From: Oscillospiraceae bacterium
GTDB lineage: Bacteria; Bacillota; Clostridia; Oscillospirales; Acutalibacteraceae
Assembly: GCA_015066595.1 (NCBI GenBank)
Contig: SVNZ01000003.1
Location: 48,836-112,835, forward strand
Direction of reading: 5' to 3'
Length of the DNA stretch: 64,000 nt
This document shows positions 8,510 to 16,324 of the stretch, piece by piece. The position numbers and the translations under genes are program-made. The notes under the pieces were generated by a model that was not told the DNA's origin, searched no databases, and was given only the letters and a program-made list of their open reading frames with translations. Each line of letters starts with the position of its first letter. Position 1 is the first letter of the stretch.

Positions 8510-9217
8510 ATGAAAAAGTTGATAATGACAGATCTTGACTGCACTTTGCTTCCTATGGATCAAGAGCTGTATATAAAAAGATATTTTACTGAAATTGCAA
8601 AGCTTTTTATTGAGCATGGTTATGACGGAAAAGCTATCGCAAAGGCTACTATGCAGGCAAGCTATATGATGCTCAAAAACAATGGTTCTATGACAAATGC
8701 ACAGGCATTTGAAATCGGGTTCAGAGCTGTTGTGGGGGATAACGCTCAAGAGGCTATCGACCTTTTTGAGCAAGTATATGGCGAGCGATACGACTCGATT
8801 AAAGAGACCTCATCAGTCAACCCGTTTGCTAAAGATATCGTAGTACTTATGAGAGAAAAGGCCGAGTACATCGTAGTAGCAACTCAGCCGATGTTTCCCC
8901 AAAAAGCGGTACAAAAGCGTTTGTCCTGGACTAATTTGTCAGTTGATATGTTTGACTATGTGACTGTGTATGATAGGAGTACATACTGTAAGCCAAATCC
9001 TATGTATTACAAAGAGATTATGGATAAGTTTTCTGCAACACCAGAAAACACAGTGATGATAGGAAACGACGTCAACGAAGACATAATGCCGTGCAAGGAG
9101 CTAGGTGTAGATACCTTTCTTGTTATGGATGGGCTTATCAATACCCACAACCACGACATCACAGACATAAAAAAGGGCGACTACCTTGATTTGCTTGAAT
9201 ATTTAAAAACACTATGA
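8510..9217 (+). CDS. HAD superfamily phosphatase
   Basis: 235 residues. HAD motif I is at the start (TDLDCTLL, nucleophile Asp plus acid-base Asp), motif II is probably VVATQP (about residue 125), the motif III lysine lies in CKPNPMYY, and motif IV is GNDVNEDI. The cap is helical and inserted after motif I (C1 type). Family members dephosphorylate small metabolites such as phosphoglycolate or nucleotides; the substrate cannot be named. Stand-alone gene. Confidence 0.85.
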   Translation: MKKLIMTDLDCTLLPMDQELYIKRYFTEIAKLFIEHGYDGKAIAKATMQASYMMLKNNGSMTNAQAFEIGFRAVVGDNAQEAIDLFEQVYGERYDSIKETSSVNPFAKDIVVLMREKAEYIVVATQPMFPQKAVQKRLSWTNLSVDMFDYVTVYDRSTYCKPNPMYYKEIMDKFSATPENTVMIGNDVNEDIMPCKELGVDTFLVMDGLINTHNHDITDIKKGDYLDLLEYLKTL

Positions 9218-9218
9218 T

Positions 9219-9250
9219 AAAAACGCACCGTTTTTGCGGTGCGTTTTTCT
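9219..9250. terminator. Bidirectional terminator
   Basis: AAAAACGCACCG / CGGTGCGTTTTT perfect 12-bp stem with a six-base loop. It ends the HAD gene from the left and the long marR operon from the right. Confidence 0.92.
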
Positions 9251-9825
9251 TATGCAAAGCGAGTTTTGCTTATTTTGTCGCTGTCATCAGAATAGTTTTC
9301 CAAAAAGTCGATTATGTCGCTTGCGTTATCGCTGACAAAAAAGAGGTCAAGGTTATCTTTCCTTAAAAAGTTTTGCTCAACACCGCTTTGTAGAAAGCTT
9401 AAAAGTGAGTCATAATATCCGTTTGTGTTGAGTATTGCTATCGGCTTTTTGTGGCGGTCAAGTGAACGTAGTGTCAGTATCTCAAAAAATTCTTCGAACG
9501 TTCCTATCCCGCCGGGTGTTACGATGAAAGCATCGCTATTTTCTTCCATAAGCTGCTTTCTTTCACGCATGGTTTGCGTTTTTATCAACTCGTCGCATTT
9601 TTCGAAAAGCGCTCCGTCAACGTTGAAAAACTGCGGTGCAATACCTACGATTTTTCCACCGTTTTTATTAACTCCTCGGGCAACAGCTCCCATAAGCCCT
9701 TTTGCTCCGCCACCGAACACAAGCGAGTGTGAGCGTGCTGACATAAGCTGACCGAGCTGTTCTCCTGCTGAGATGTAGGAGTTATCTATTTCATTTGAAG
9801 CTGCACCGTAAATGCAAATTTTCAT
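9250..9825 (-). CDS. LOG family protein (nucleoside 5'-monophosphate phosphoribohydrolase)
   Basis: 191 residues; start at the ATG behind AAGGAGG. Rossmann fold with the GGGAKGLMGAVARG loop and the family signature PGGIGTFEEFFE (catalytic Glu and phosphate-binding glycines); MRERKQLM supplies the conserved Arg/Lys. LOG proteins split AMP-like nucleotides into base and ribose 5-phosphate and are often mislabelled lysine decarboxylases. It is the last gene of the leftward operon, 11 bases after the alcohol dehydrogenase, and stops inside the shared terminator. Confidence 0.88.
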   Translation of the reverse strand: MKICIYGAASNEIDNSYISAGEQLGQLMSARSHSLVFGGGAKGLMGAVARGVNKNGGKIVGIAPQFFNVDGALFEKCDELIKTQTMRERKQLMEENSDAFIVTPGGIGTFEEFFEILTLRSLDRHKKPIAILNTNGYYDSLLSFLQSGVEQNFLRKDNLDLFFVSDNASDIIDFLENYSDDSDKISKTRFA

Positions 9826-9836
9826 AAAAAGCCTCC

Positions 9837-11003
9837 TTATAGACACATATAGAAGATTTTTTCGATATCATTTGCAGAAAGCTTTACAAAACCGTTGATG
9901 ATATCTCCCTCACACGCTTTTTGAGCCATCACTTTAAAGTCTTGTTGTTTTATGCCGACCTTTGTGAAAGTATCGTCAAGTCCCAAAGTATTGAAGAAAA
10001 AGTCAGACAGCATATCAATAGCTTTGTTTGCAATTTCCATCTTAGGGAGAGTTTTGTCGATATCAAAGACGTTTATACCAAACTGTACGTATTTATGAGC
10101 ATTTTCTTCACTAAGGCAGTATTTTAAGAATCGTGGTGTAAGGATAGCGAGTCCGAGTCCGTGGGTTATGTCATATATAGCGGAAAGCTCGTGCTCCATA
10201 GGGTGACAGCTCCACTCATGCTGCTTTGAGCCTGTTATAAAACCGTTGATAGCCCATGATGAAGTCCACATGAGGTTAGCTCTTGCGTCATAGTCTTGTG
10301 GGTGTTCGAGCGCAATCGGTGCGTACTTGATGACGGTTTTCATAAGACCTTCCATAAAGCAGTCTAGCATATACAAATCTTGCTGTGGGGCGAAGTACAC
10401 TTCCAATATATGACTCATTATGTCCGCACATCCACAAGCTGTCTGGTACTTGCTGACAGAATATGTTAGTGTAGGGTCTAAAAATGAAGCTTTTGGGAGC
10501 AGAGGCTTTGCTAAACGACCGATTTTATCTTTTGTATCCATATTGCTGATAACACCGCCACAATTCATCTCAGAGCCTGTAGCAGAGAGAGTGAGCACTG
10601 TCAGCACAGGCAGAGCTTTTTCAACAGGAGCCCAGGCTGAGAAAAAGTCCCACGCATCGTGGTCAACACACGCAGCAGCGGCTATCCATTTTGTAGCGTC
10701 TAAAGTTGAGCCACCGCCCACAGCAAGCAGCACGTCGATGTTGTGTTCTTTACAAAGCCTTGCACCTTCTCTGACTGAATCTACTCTTGGGTTGGGTTCG
10801 ATACCTGAAAGCTCAAAAACAGCCATACCTGCGTTTTCAAGTTGACTTAGTACTGTATCGTACAGCCCCATTTTTTTGATAGAACCGCCTCCGTAGCAAA
10901 GCAGTACTTTCTTTCCGTAATTTTTGATTTCATCACCTAAGTTATTCACAGCGTCTGTGCCGAAATAAATTTTAGTAGGTACGTTGTAGATAAAGTTATT
11001 CAT
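9837..11003 (-). CDS. Iron-containing alcohol dehydrogenase (butanol-dehydrogenase type)
   Basis: 388 residues; the start is fixed by AAGGAG. An NAD(P)-dependent group III alcohol dehydrogenase: N-terminal Rossmann-like half with GGGSTLDATKWIAAA, then a helical metal domain with the Fe ligands in CADIMSHILE and the HEWSCHPMEHELS / DITHGLG segments. The closest type is clostridial NADH/NADPH butanol dehydrogenase and YqhD-like aldehyde reductases. It lies 10 bases behind an ABC exporter gene, so it is probably co-regulated with export under MarR control, perhaps for aldehyde or drug detoxification (inference). Confidence 0.9.
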   Translation of the reverse strand: MNNFIYNVPTKIYFGTDAVNNLGDEIKNYGKKVLLCYGGGSIKKMGLYDTVLSQLENAGMAVFELSGIEPNPRVDSVREGARLCKEHNIDVLLAVGGGSTLDATKWIAAAACVDHDAWDFFSAWAPVEKALPVLTVLTLSATGSEMNCGGVISNMDTKDKIGRLAKPLLPKASFLDPTLTYSVSKYQTACGCADIMSHILEVYFAPQQDLYMLDCFMEGLMKTVIKYAPIALEHPQDYDARANLMWTSSWAINGFITGSKQHEWSCHPMEHELSAIYDITHGLGLAILTPRFLKYCLSEENAHKYVQFGINVFDIDKTLPKMEIANKAIDMLSDFFFNTLGLDDTFTKVGIKQQDFKVMAQKACEGDIINGFVKLSANDIEKIFYMCL

Positions 11004-11013
11004 AATATTCTCC

Positions 11014-12855
11014 TTATTGTTCAAACTGGCTGTTGTATAGTTCTGCGTAGAAACCGCCCTGTGCGAGAAGTTCCTCGTGTGTGCCGATAGAGTCGATGTC
11101 ACCATCTTTGAGCACTAAAATGACGTCGGCGTTTTTGATGGTTGAGAGCCTGTGTGCAATAACAAAAGATGTTCTGCCCACTGTCAGTTCGTCCATAGCT
11201 TTTTGTATGATGCGTTCGGTTCTGGTGTCTACGGAGCTGGTTGCTTCGTCTAAGATAAGCAGCGGAGCGTTTTCTATCATAGCACGAGCTATTGTGAGCT
11301 GTTGTTTCTGTCCTGATGAAAGCGAGGTTTTCTCGTTGAGTATGGTGTCGTATCCGTGTGGCAGTGTGCGTATAAAGTGGTGTATGCCCACGGCTTTGCA
11401 CGCTTTTATCATATCCTCATCAGATGCATCTGCTTTTGAATACTTCAGGTTTTCTTTTACACTTCCCTCAAAAAGCCATGTGTCCTGAAGTACCATACAA
11501 AACAGGTCGTGGACATTTTCTCTTTTCAGTGTGCTTATAGGAATATTGTCTATGAGTATATCGCCCTCGTCGGTTTCATAAAAACGCATCAGCAAATTAA
11601 CAAGAGTTGTTTTGCCTGCACCGGTCGGACCTACTATCGCTACTTTTTGACCAGCCTTTACTTTGAGTGAGAAAATTTTGATGATGGTTTTTTCTTTGTT
11701 GTATGAGAACTTGACGTTTTTAAATTCCACGTCGCCTTTAACATCTGTGAGAGTTGCACTCTTATGAGATTCATCGCTGAGTTCCTTGGATTCGAGATAT
11801 TCAAAAACACGCTCGCTTGCAGCAGTGGTTGACTGCAAAGCAGTGAATCCCTGTGCAATCTGAGAAAGCGGGTTTGTGAAAAGTCTTACATAAAGCATAA
11901 AAGCAACGATAACACCAAAGCTGATGTGACCTGAAATAGCGAGCATAGCACCCACTACACATACAGCGACATAGCCTAGGTTTCCAACAAAGTGCATAAT
12001 AGGTTGCATGAGTCCGGAAAGCGAAGTTGCTTTAAAAGCGCTGTCACGCAGGTGGCGGTTGATTCTGTCAAATTCTTCTTTGCTTTCCTTTTCAGCGTTG
12101 AAAGCTTTGACAACGAGATGACCTGAGTATATTTCTTCAACATGACCGTTGATAGCACCCAAGTGACGTTGTTGACGAGCAAAGTGCTTCTGGGAGTGCT
12201 TCATAATGATGTTCATCAAAACAAAGCCGAGCATGGAGCACAAAACAGCGGTGAAAGCGAGGATATAGTTTGTGACAAACATCATCAGCAGTGAACCGAA
12301 AAGCAGGGTGACCGATGATACCAGCATACCGATGCTTTGGTTTAATGACATACCAATTGTGTCAACGTCGTTAGTGATGCGAGAGAGCAGATCACCGTAG
12401 CTTGTTGTGTCAAAAAAGCTCAGCGGCATACGATTTGTTTTCTCAACGATGTCTTTTCGAAGTCGTTTTGAAAGTATTTGTGTAAAGGTTGCCATAATGA
12501 AGTGTTGCGAAAATGTCAACACCCAGCTGATAGAGTACAGCACAAGCATAATCACACACAGCCTTGTTACACCGTCTAAATCGATAGTGGTGCTCAGTCC
12601 TACTGTGATCAGGTCAGTTATTTTGCTCAGTATTGTTGGCCCTATGATTGATATGACAGTAGCTATCACTGAACATATAACCGCAGTGATTACAAGAACA
12701 ATATGTTTTTTGCAGTAGCGTATGAGTTTTGAAACAGTTTCTTTAAAATCCTTTGGTTTTTCACCGTGGAAGTTACCTCTGTGAGGTCCGCCCTTTACGG
12801 TGATAGGAGGCTTAGAAATATTTGCGCCGACCATGGTTTTCTTTTTTTCAATCAT
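11014..12855 (-). CDS. ABC exporter half-transporter (consensus catalytic site)
   Basis: 613 residues: an N-terminal extension of about 50, six membrane spans (about 50-330), and a C-terminal nucleotide-binding domain. Walker A GPTGAGKTTLV, signature LSSGQKQQL, Walker B LLILDEATSSVD with the catalytic Glu, and the switch His in IAHRLST. Its start overlaps the stop of the partner gene (ATGA), and the partner has a degenerate Walker B, so the two should form a heterodimeric multidrug or lipid exporter such as BmrCD or TM287/288. The substrate is unknown. Confidence 0.92.
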   Translation of the reverse strand: MIEKKKTMVGANISKPPITVKGGPHRGNFHGEKPKDFKETVSKLIRYCKKHIVLVITAVICSVIATVISIIGPTILSKITDLITVGLSTTIDLDGVTRLCVIMLVLYSISWVLTFSQHFIMATFTQILSKRLRKDIVEKTNRMPLSFFDTTSYGDLLSRITNDVDTIGMSLNQSIGMLVSSVTLLFGSLLMMFVTNYILAFTAVLCSMLGFVLMNIIMKHSQKHFARQQRHLGAINGHVEEIYSGHLVVKAFNAEKESKEEFDRINRHLRDSAFKATSLSGLMQPIMHFVGNLGYVAVCVVGAMLAISGHISFGVIVAFMLYVRLFTNPLSQIAQGFTALQSTTAASERVFEYLESKELSDESHKSATLTDVKGDVEFKNVKFSYNKEKTIIKIFSLKVKAGQKVAIVGPTGAGKTTLVNLLMRFYETDEGDILIDNIPISTLKRENVHDLFCMVLQDTWLFEGSVKENLKYSKADASDEDMIKACKAVGIHHFIRTLPHGYDTILNEKTSLSSGQKQQLTIARAMIENAPLLILDEATSSVDTRTERIIQKAMDELTVGRTSFVIAHRLSTIKNADVILVLKDGDIDSIGTHEELLAQGGFYAELYNSQFEQ

Positions 12856-14612
12856 TTCTCAAGCTCCTCCTGTGATAATTGTGACAGGGCAATTTCTTTA
12901 TATACCTGACAGCTTTTAAGCAGTTCTTTGTGTTTGCCCATACCCACAAGCTCGCCTTCGTTAAGTACTAATATTAGGTCGGCGTCTTTTATAGTACCGA
13001 TACGCTGAGCGACTATAATATTTGTTGTTCCTGCAGTTTCTTCTTTCAGCGCATTGCGCAGAGCTCTGTCGGTTTTGTAGTCAAGTGCAGAGAAAGAATC
13101 GTCAAAAATAAGGATTTCAGGCTCTCTGCACAAAGCTCTGGCTATGCACAGTCGCTGGCGCTGACCACCTGAAACGTTAGTGCCGCCCTGAGCTATATCC
13201 GACTCATACTGATGTGGCATTTTTTCGACAAAATCCTTTGCCTGTGCGATTTTTACTGCATTTTTCACATCGTCTTGTGTGTAGATACCTTTTCCGTTTG
13301 AGCCAAAAGCAACGTTTGTGTTGATATCTCCTGAAAACAGCACAGCTTTCTGCGGCACATAGCCTATGATGTTGTGCAAATCTTCGAGTTTGTAGTCTTT
13401 GACATTTATATTGTCTACGAGCACCTCACCCTCGCTTGCATCAAAAAAGCGGGGAATAAGGTTAATGAGCGTACTTTTGCCACAACCGGTTGAGCCGATG
13501 ATGGCTACTGTTTCACCTTTTTTTGCTTTGAAAGATATGTTTTTGAGTACATAGTCAGAAGCGTCAGGATACATAAAGCTTACGTTTTTAAACTCGATTT
13601 CGCCGACTGCTTTTTTGTCATTAACAGTAAGCTCACCGTCTATGATAGTAGGCTCAGTGTCAATAACTTCGTTGATACGCTTTGCAGCAACTATAGCACG
13701 TGGAGCCATAATGAAAATCATATTCAGCACCATAAATGACATAATGACATGCATAGCGTATTGGGAGAAAACTATCATCTCAGAAAATGTAGTTAGCCTT
13801 TGAACTCCCACTGATTCACTGATGATAAATGCGCCGACAAAGTATATGATGACGGACATAGCGTTCATTATAGTCATCATCGAAGGACCCATAATAGACA
13901 TAACTCTGTGAGCTGTAAGATTGTTTTTGGTCAATTCATCGTTTGCTTTTTCAAATTTTTCTTCCTGATAGCTTTCAGCGTTATACGCACGGATAACTCG
14001 AAGACCAGTGAGGTTTTCTCTGGATATTCTATTGATATTATCTGTGAGAGTCTGGATACGCTTGAATTTTGGTAGTGCAAAAACATAGCAGATAATGAGC
14101 ACAAAGCATAGCACAACAACACACATAGCAGTAGTGAGGGTCCATTGCCAGTGTTTGCCTGATATTTTTGTGATAGCCCACACGCTCATAACAGGGGCTT
14201 TGATAATAGCCATCATACCAAAAACGATGATGTTCTGTACCTGAGTGATGTCGTTTGTAGAGCGGGTGATGAGGGACGCTGCTGAAAAGCGGTTCATCTG
14301 CTCAAGCGAAAACGATTCTACTTTGTCATAGAGCTTTGCTCGCACACACCATGAGTAGTCAGCAGCCACTTTTGCAGAAAGAATAGTGACCAGTATAGCT
14401 GTCACAAGGCTGAGCAGTGCACACAACATCATTTTTGCACCTGCTAGCACAATAGCGGATATCTCGCTGTTTGGAGTCTGAGTCAGCACCGTAATCTGCG
14501 ACATATAATCAGGCATTTTGAGCTCCAGCCACACTTGAGCCAGTATCAAAAGTGCGTTTAAGATGACGTATATGATACTTCGTCTTGAAAAATGTTTTAG
14601 TATTTGCCTCAC
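12852..14612 (-). CDS. ABC exporter half-transporter (degenerate catalytic site)
   Basis: 586 residues with a GTG start that overlaps the marR stop (GTGA) and a GGAGG site. Six membrane spans (about 15-310), then the nucleotide-binding domain: Walker A GSTGCGKSTLI, signature VSGGQRQRL, Walker B ILIFDDSFSALD. The catalytic Glu after Walker B is Asp, and the switch His is Gln (VAQRIGTI). This is the pattern of the non-hydrolysing site in heterodimeric exporters (TM287 type). Partner of the following gene. Confidence 0.92.
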   Translation of the reverse strand: MRQILKHFSRRSIIYVILNALLILAQVWLELKMPDYMSQITVLTQTPNSEISAIVLAGAKMMLCALLSLVTAILVTILSAKVAADYSWCVRAKLYDKVESFSLEQMNRFSAASLITRSTNDITQVQNIIVFGMMAIIKAPVMSVWAITKISGKHWQWTLTTAMCVVVLCFVLIICYVFALPKFKRIQTLTDNINRISRENLTGLRVIRAYNAESYQEEKFEKANDELTKNNLTAHRVMSIMGPSMMTIMNAMSVIIYFVGAFIISESVGVQRLTTFSEMIVFSQYAMHVIMSFMVLNMIFIMAPRAIVAAKRINEVIDTEPTIIDGELTVNDKKAVGEIEFKNVSFMYPDASDYVLKNISFKAKKGETVAIIGSTGCGKSTLINLIPRFFDASEGEVLVDNINVKDYKLEDLHNIIGYVPQKAVLFSGDINTNVAFGSNGKGIYTQDDVKNAVKIAQAKDFVEKMPHQYESDIAQGGTNVSGGQRQRLCIARALCREPEILIFDDSFSALDYKTDRALRNALKEETAGTTNIIVAQRIGTIKDADLILVLNEGELVGMGKHKELLKSCQVYKEIALSQLSQEELEK

Positions 14613-15058
14613 TTTTGATCCTCCTTTAAATTATCTTTGATTTTGTTGAGCAGAGATCTTAAAGTGTTAAGCTCGCTCTCGCTGATACCTCTGACTATTT
14701 TTGCTTCGAGCTTTTCACGGTCTGATTTTAAAGCATCGATGAGGTTATCTGCCTTGCTTGTTATGACGATTTTTTTCAGTCTTTTGTCTTCACTCACCGA
14801 CACACGTTTTATATATCCTTTTTGTTCTAAAGCAGTGAGAACTTTCGACATAGTTGAGCGACGCACCGAAAATTCTTCTTCTAAGTCTTTTTGAAAAACA
14901 TTGTTGTTACTCTGTGTGTGAAGATACAGAAGAATACACGTGCTTGAACGTGGCACAGACTCATCGTACTTGAAATTAGTGTATTCGTTTTTCATGATTT
15001 CACGGTGTATAAGGTTGTTAAGTTCACCTAAAACCCTACCGATATCTTTTTGTGACAT
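14609..15058 (-). CDS. MarR family transcriptional regulator
   Basis: 149 residues, start at the ATG behind AGAGGTG. Winged helix-turn-helix: FQKDLEEEFSVRRSTMSKVLTAL is helix 2-turn-recognition helix, and VSEDKRLKKI is the wing. MarR proteins are dimeric repressors that release DNA on binding small aromatic or lipophilic ligands. As first gene of the operon, with a dyad right after its own -10 box, it probably represses itself and the exporter genes. Confidence 0.92.
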   Translation of the reverse strand: MSQKDIGRVLGELNNLIHREIMKNEYTNFKYDESVPRSSTCILLYLHTQSNNNVFQKDLEEEFSVRRSTMSKVLTALEQKGYIKRVSVSEDKRLKKIVITSKADNLIDALKSDREKLEAKIVRGISESELNTLRSLLNKIKDNLKEDQK

Positions 15059-15071
15059 ACTGCACCTCTTT

Positions 15072-15100
15072 GTTAGATATGAAACTGTTCGATGTCTAAC
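15072..15100. promoter_or_regulatory. Candidate MarR operator
   Basis: Inverted repeat: GTTAGATAT (15072-15080) and ATGTCTAAC (15092-15100), matching at 8 of 9 positions across an 11-base spacer. It lies just downstream of the marR -10 box, in the leader, where a bound dimer would block transcription. Confidence 0.6.
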
Positions 15101-15129
15101 ATTATACTCTTGCGGTGGCACACTGTCAA
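15101..15129 (-). promoter_or_regulatory. Consensus sigma-A promoter of the marR operon
   Basis: On the minus strand: exact TTGACA (15129-15124), 17 bases, exact TATAAT (15106-15101). A perfect promoter is what one expects for a gene held down by a repressor. Confidence 0.88.
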
Positions 15130-15180
15130 TAAAAACAAATAGCAAAATCACCTGTCTTATTCGAATTTTGTCGAAAAATG

Positions 15181-15209
15181 TTGAACATTCAACTTTCTTG
15201 TGCTATACT
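15181..15209 (+). promoter_or_regulatory. Promoter of the lipid kinase gene
   Basis: TTGAAC, 17 bases, TATACT. The -35 box is part of a short palindrome, GTTGAA-CA-TTCAAC (15180-15193), a possible binding site. Confidence 0.65.
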
Positions 15210-15235
15210 GCTTTACAGAAAAACGAGGTGACAAT

Positions 15236-16126
15236 ATGGTATATATCCTATATAACCCTATATCAAATTGCGGAAAAGACTTAGAAAAAACTCTTGATAA
15301 CGTGAGAGAACGTTTCAAAAGCGAAGAAACGGTAGTAGAAAATCTGATAAACTTAGTTGATTTGAGAGCATTTTTTGAAAATCTCGATACCACAGATACA
15401 GTAGTACTCTTGGGTGGTGACGGTACCATAAACGTACTGTGCAATAAATTAAGAGGATACAGCTTGAAAAACGATGTCTTTCTTTTCAAAGCAGGTTCAG
15501 GAAACGACTTCATGCGTGATGTTTGTAAAGCAGACGAGACTATGGTCAAGCTCAATGAGTATATTGAGAACCTGCCGCTTGTCACAATAAATGGCAAAGA
15601 GTACCTGTTTATTAACAACGTAGGTTACGGTATCGACGGAAAAGTCTGCACCGCTGCAGAAGATCTCAGAGCAAAGGGCAAAGAAGAAATCAACTACACT
15701 ACCCTTGCAATCAAGCTTTTGCTCACATCATACAAGAGTAACAACGCAAAAGTCACAGTAGACTCAGTACAGCACAACTTCAAAAAGGTCTGGATGGCGC
15801 CTGTTATGAACGGAAGGTACTACGGTGGCGGCATGATGACTACACCTGATCAAGACAGAAACAGTGATGAACTTTCTTGCTGTGTTGTCCACGATACCAA
15901 TGCGATACAGACGCTGATGATTTTTCCATCAATATTCAAAGGTGAACACATTAAGTATGAAAAGAAGATAACTGTACTCAAAGGCAAATGCATCGAAGTA
16001 GAGTACGATGTGCCACAGGACGTTCAGATAGATGGTGAGATTATCCGTGATGTCACAAAAATCAGCGTAAAGAAATTTAAAGATGCTGAAATTCGTGATG
16101 AAAAAACAAGTGAAATTTTTGCATAA
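15236..16126 (+). CDS. Diacylglycerol/lipid kinase family protein (DagK/YegS type)
   Basis: 296 residues. The start is the ATG behind GAGGTG. The catalytic domain has YNPISNCGK near the start, the VLLGGDGTINVL nucleotide loop (about residue 60), and the KAGSGNDFMRDV motif. The second half is the beta-sandwich typical of YegS/DgkB proteins. The role would be phosphorylation of diacylglycerol or a related lipid at the inner membrane face, recycling lipid from teichoic acid synthesis. Transcribed away from marR. The exact lipid is not known. Confidence 0.87.
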   Translation: MVYILYNPISNCGKDLEKTLDNVRERFKSEETVVENLINLVDLRAFFENLDTTDTVVLLGGDGTINVLCNKLRGYSLKNDVFLFKAGSGNDFMRDVCKADETMVKLNEYIENLPLVTINGKEYLFINNVGYGIDGKVCTAAEDLRAKGKEEINYTTLAIKLLLTSYKSNNAKVTVDSVQHNFKKVWMAPVMNGRYYGGGMMTTPDQDRNSDELSCCVVHDTNAIQTLMIFPSIFKGEHIKYEKKITVLKGKCIEVEYDVPQDVQIDGEIIRDVTKISVKKFKDAEIRDEKTSEIFA

Positions 16127-16142
16127 TATATTATGTATTTAT

Positions 16143-16175
16143 GGAGGGTTCAAAAGTTTGAACCCTCTTATATTC
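16143..16175 (+). terminator. Terminator after the lipid kinase gene
   Basis: GAGGGTTCAAA / TTTGAACCCTC hairpin followed by a broken T stretch (TTATATTCT); a weaker tail than the others. Confidence 0.65.
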
Positions 16176-16259
16176 TACTCATATTTTAATCATAATAGAC
16201 ATTTTATGGCTCAGGATTGTTAAAAATTCAACAAAACCCCCAAAATGGTCAATAGTTTA

Positions 16260-16288
16260 TTGACTTTGAACAGCAGTTGGTGTAAAAT
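16260..16288 (+). promoter_or_regulatory. Promoter of hppA
   Basis: TTGACT, 17 bases, TAAAAT, 37 bases before the start codon. Confidence 0.7.
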
Positions 16289-16324
16289 TTTAAAGCATAT
16301 ATGATAAGGAGGAGTGCCATTATT

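Noticed and set aside
9250..9825. Lysine decarboxylase.
   Set aside because: This is a common mislabel of the LOG family; PGGxGTxxE marks a nucleotide phosphoribohydrolase.
16301..16324. ATG at 16301 as start of hppA.
   Set aside because: The ribosome site AAGGAGGA is inside this stretch and fits the ATG at 16325.
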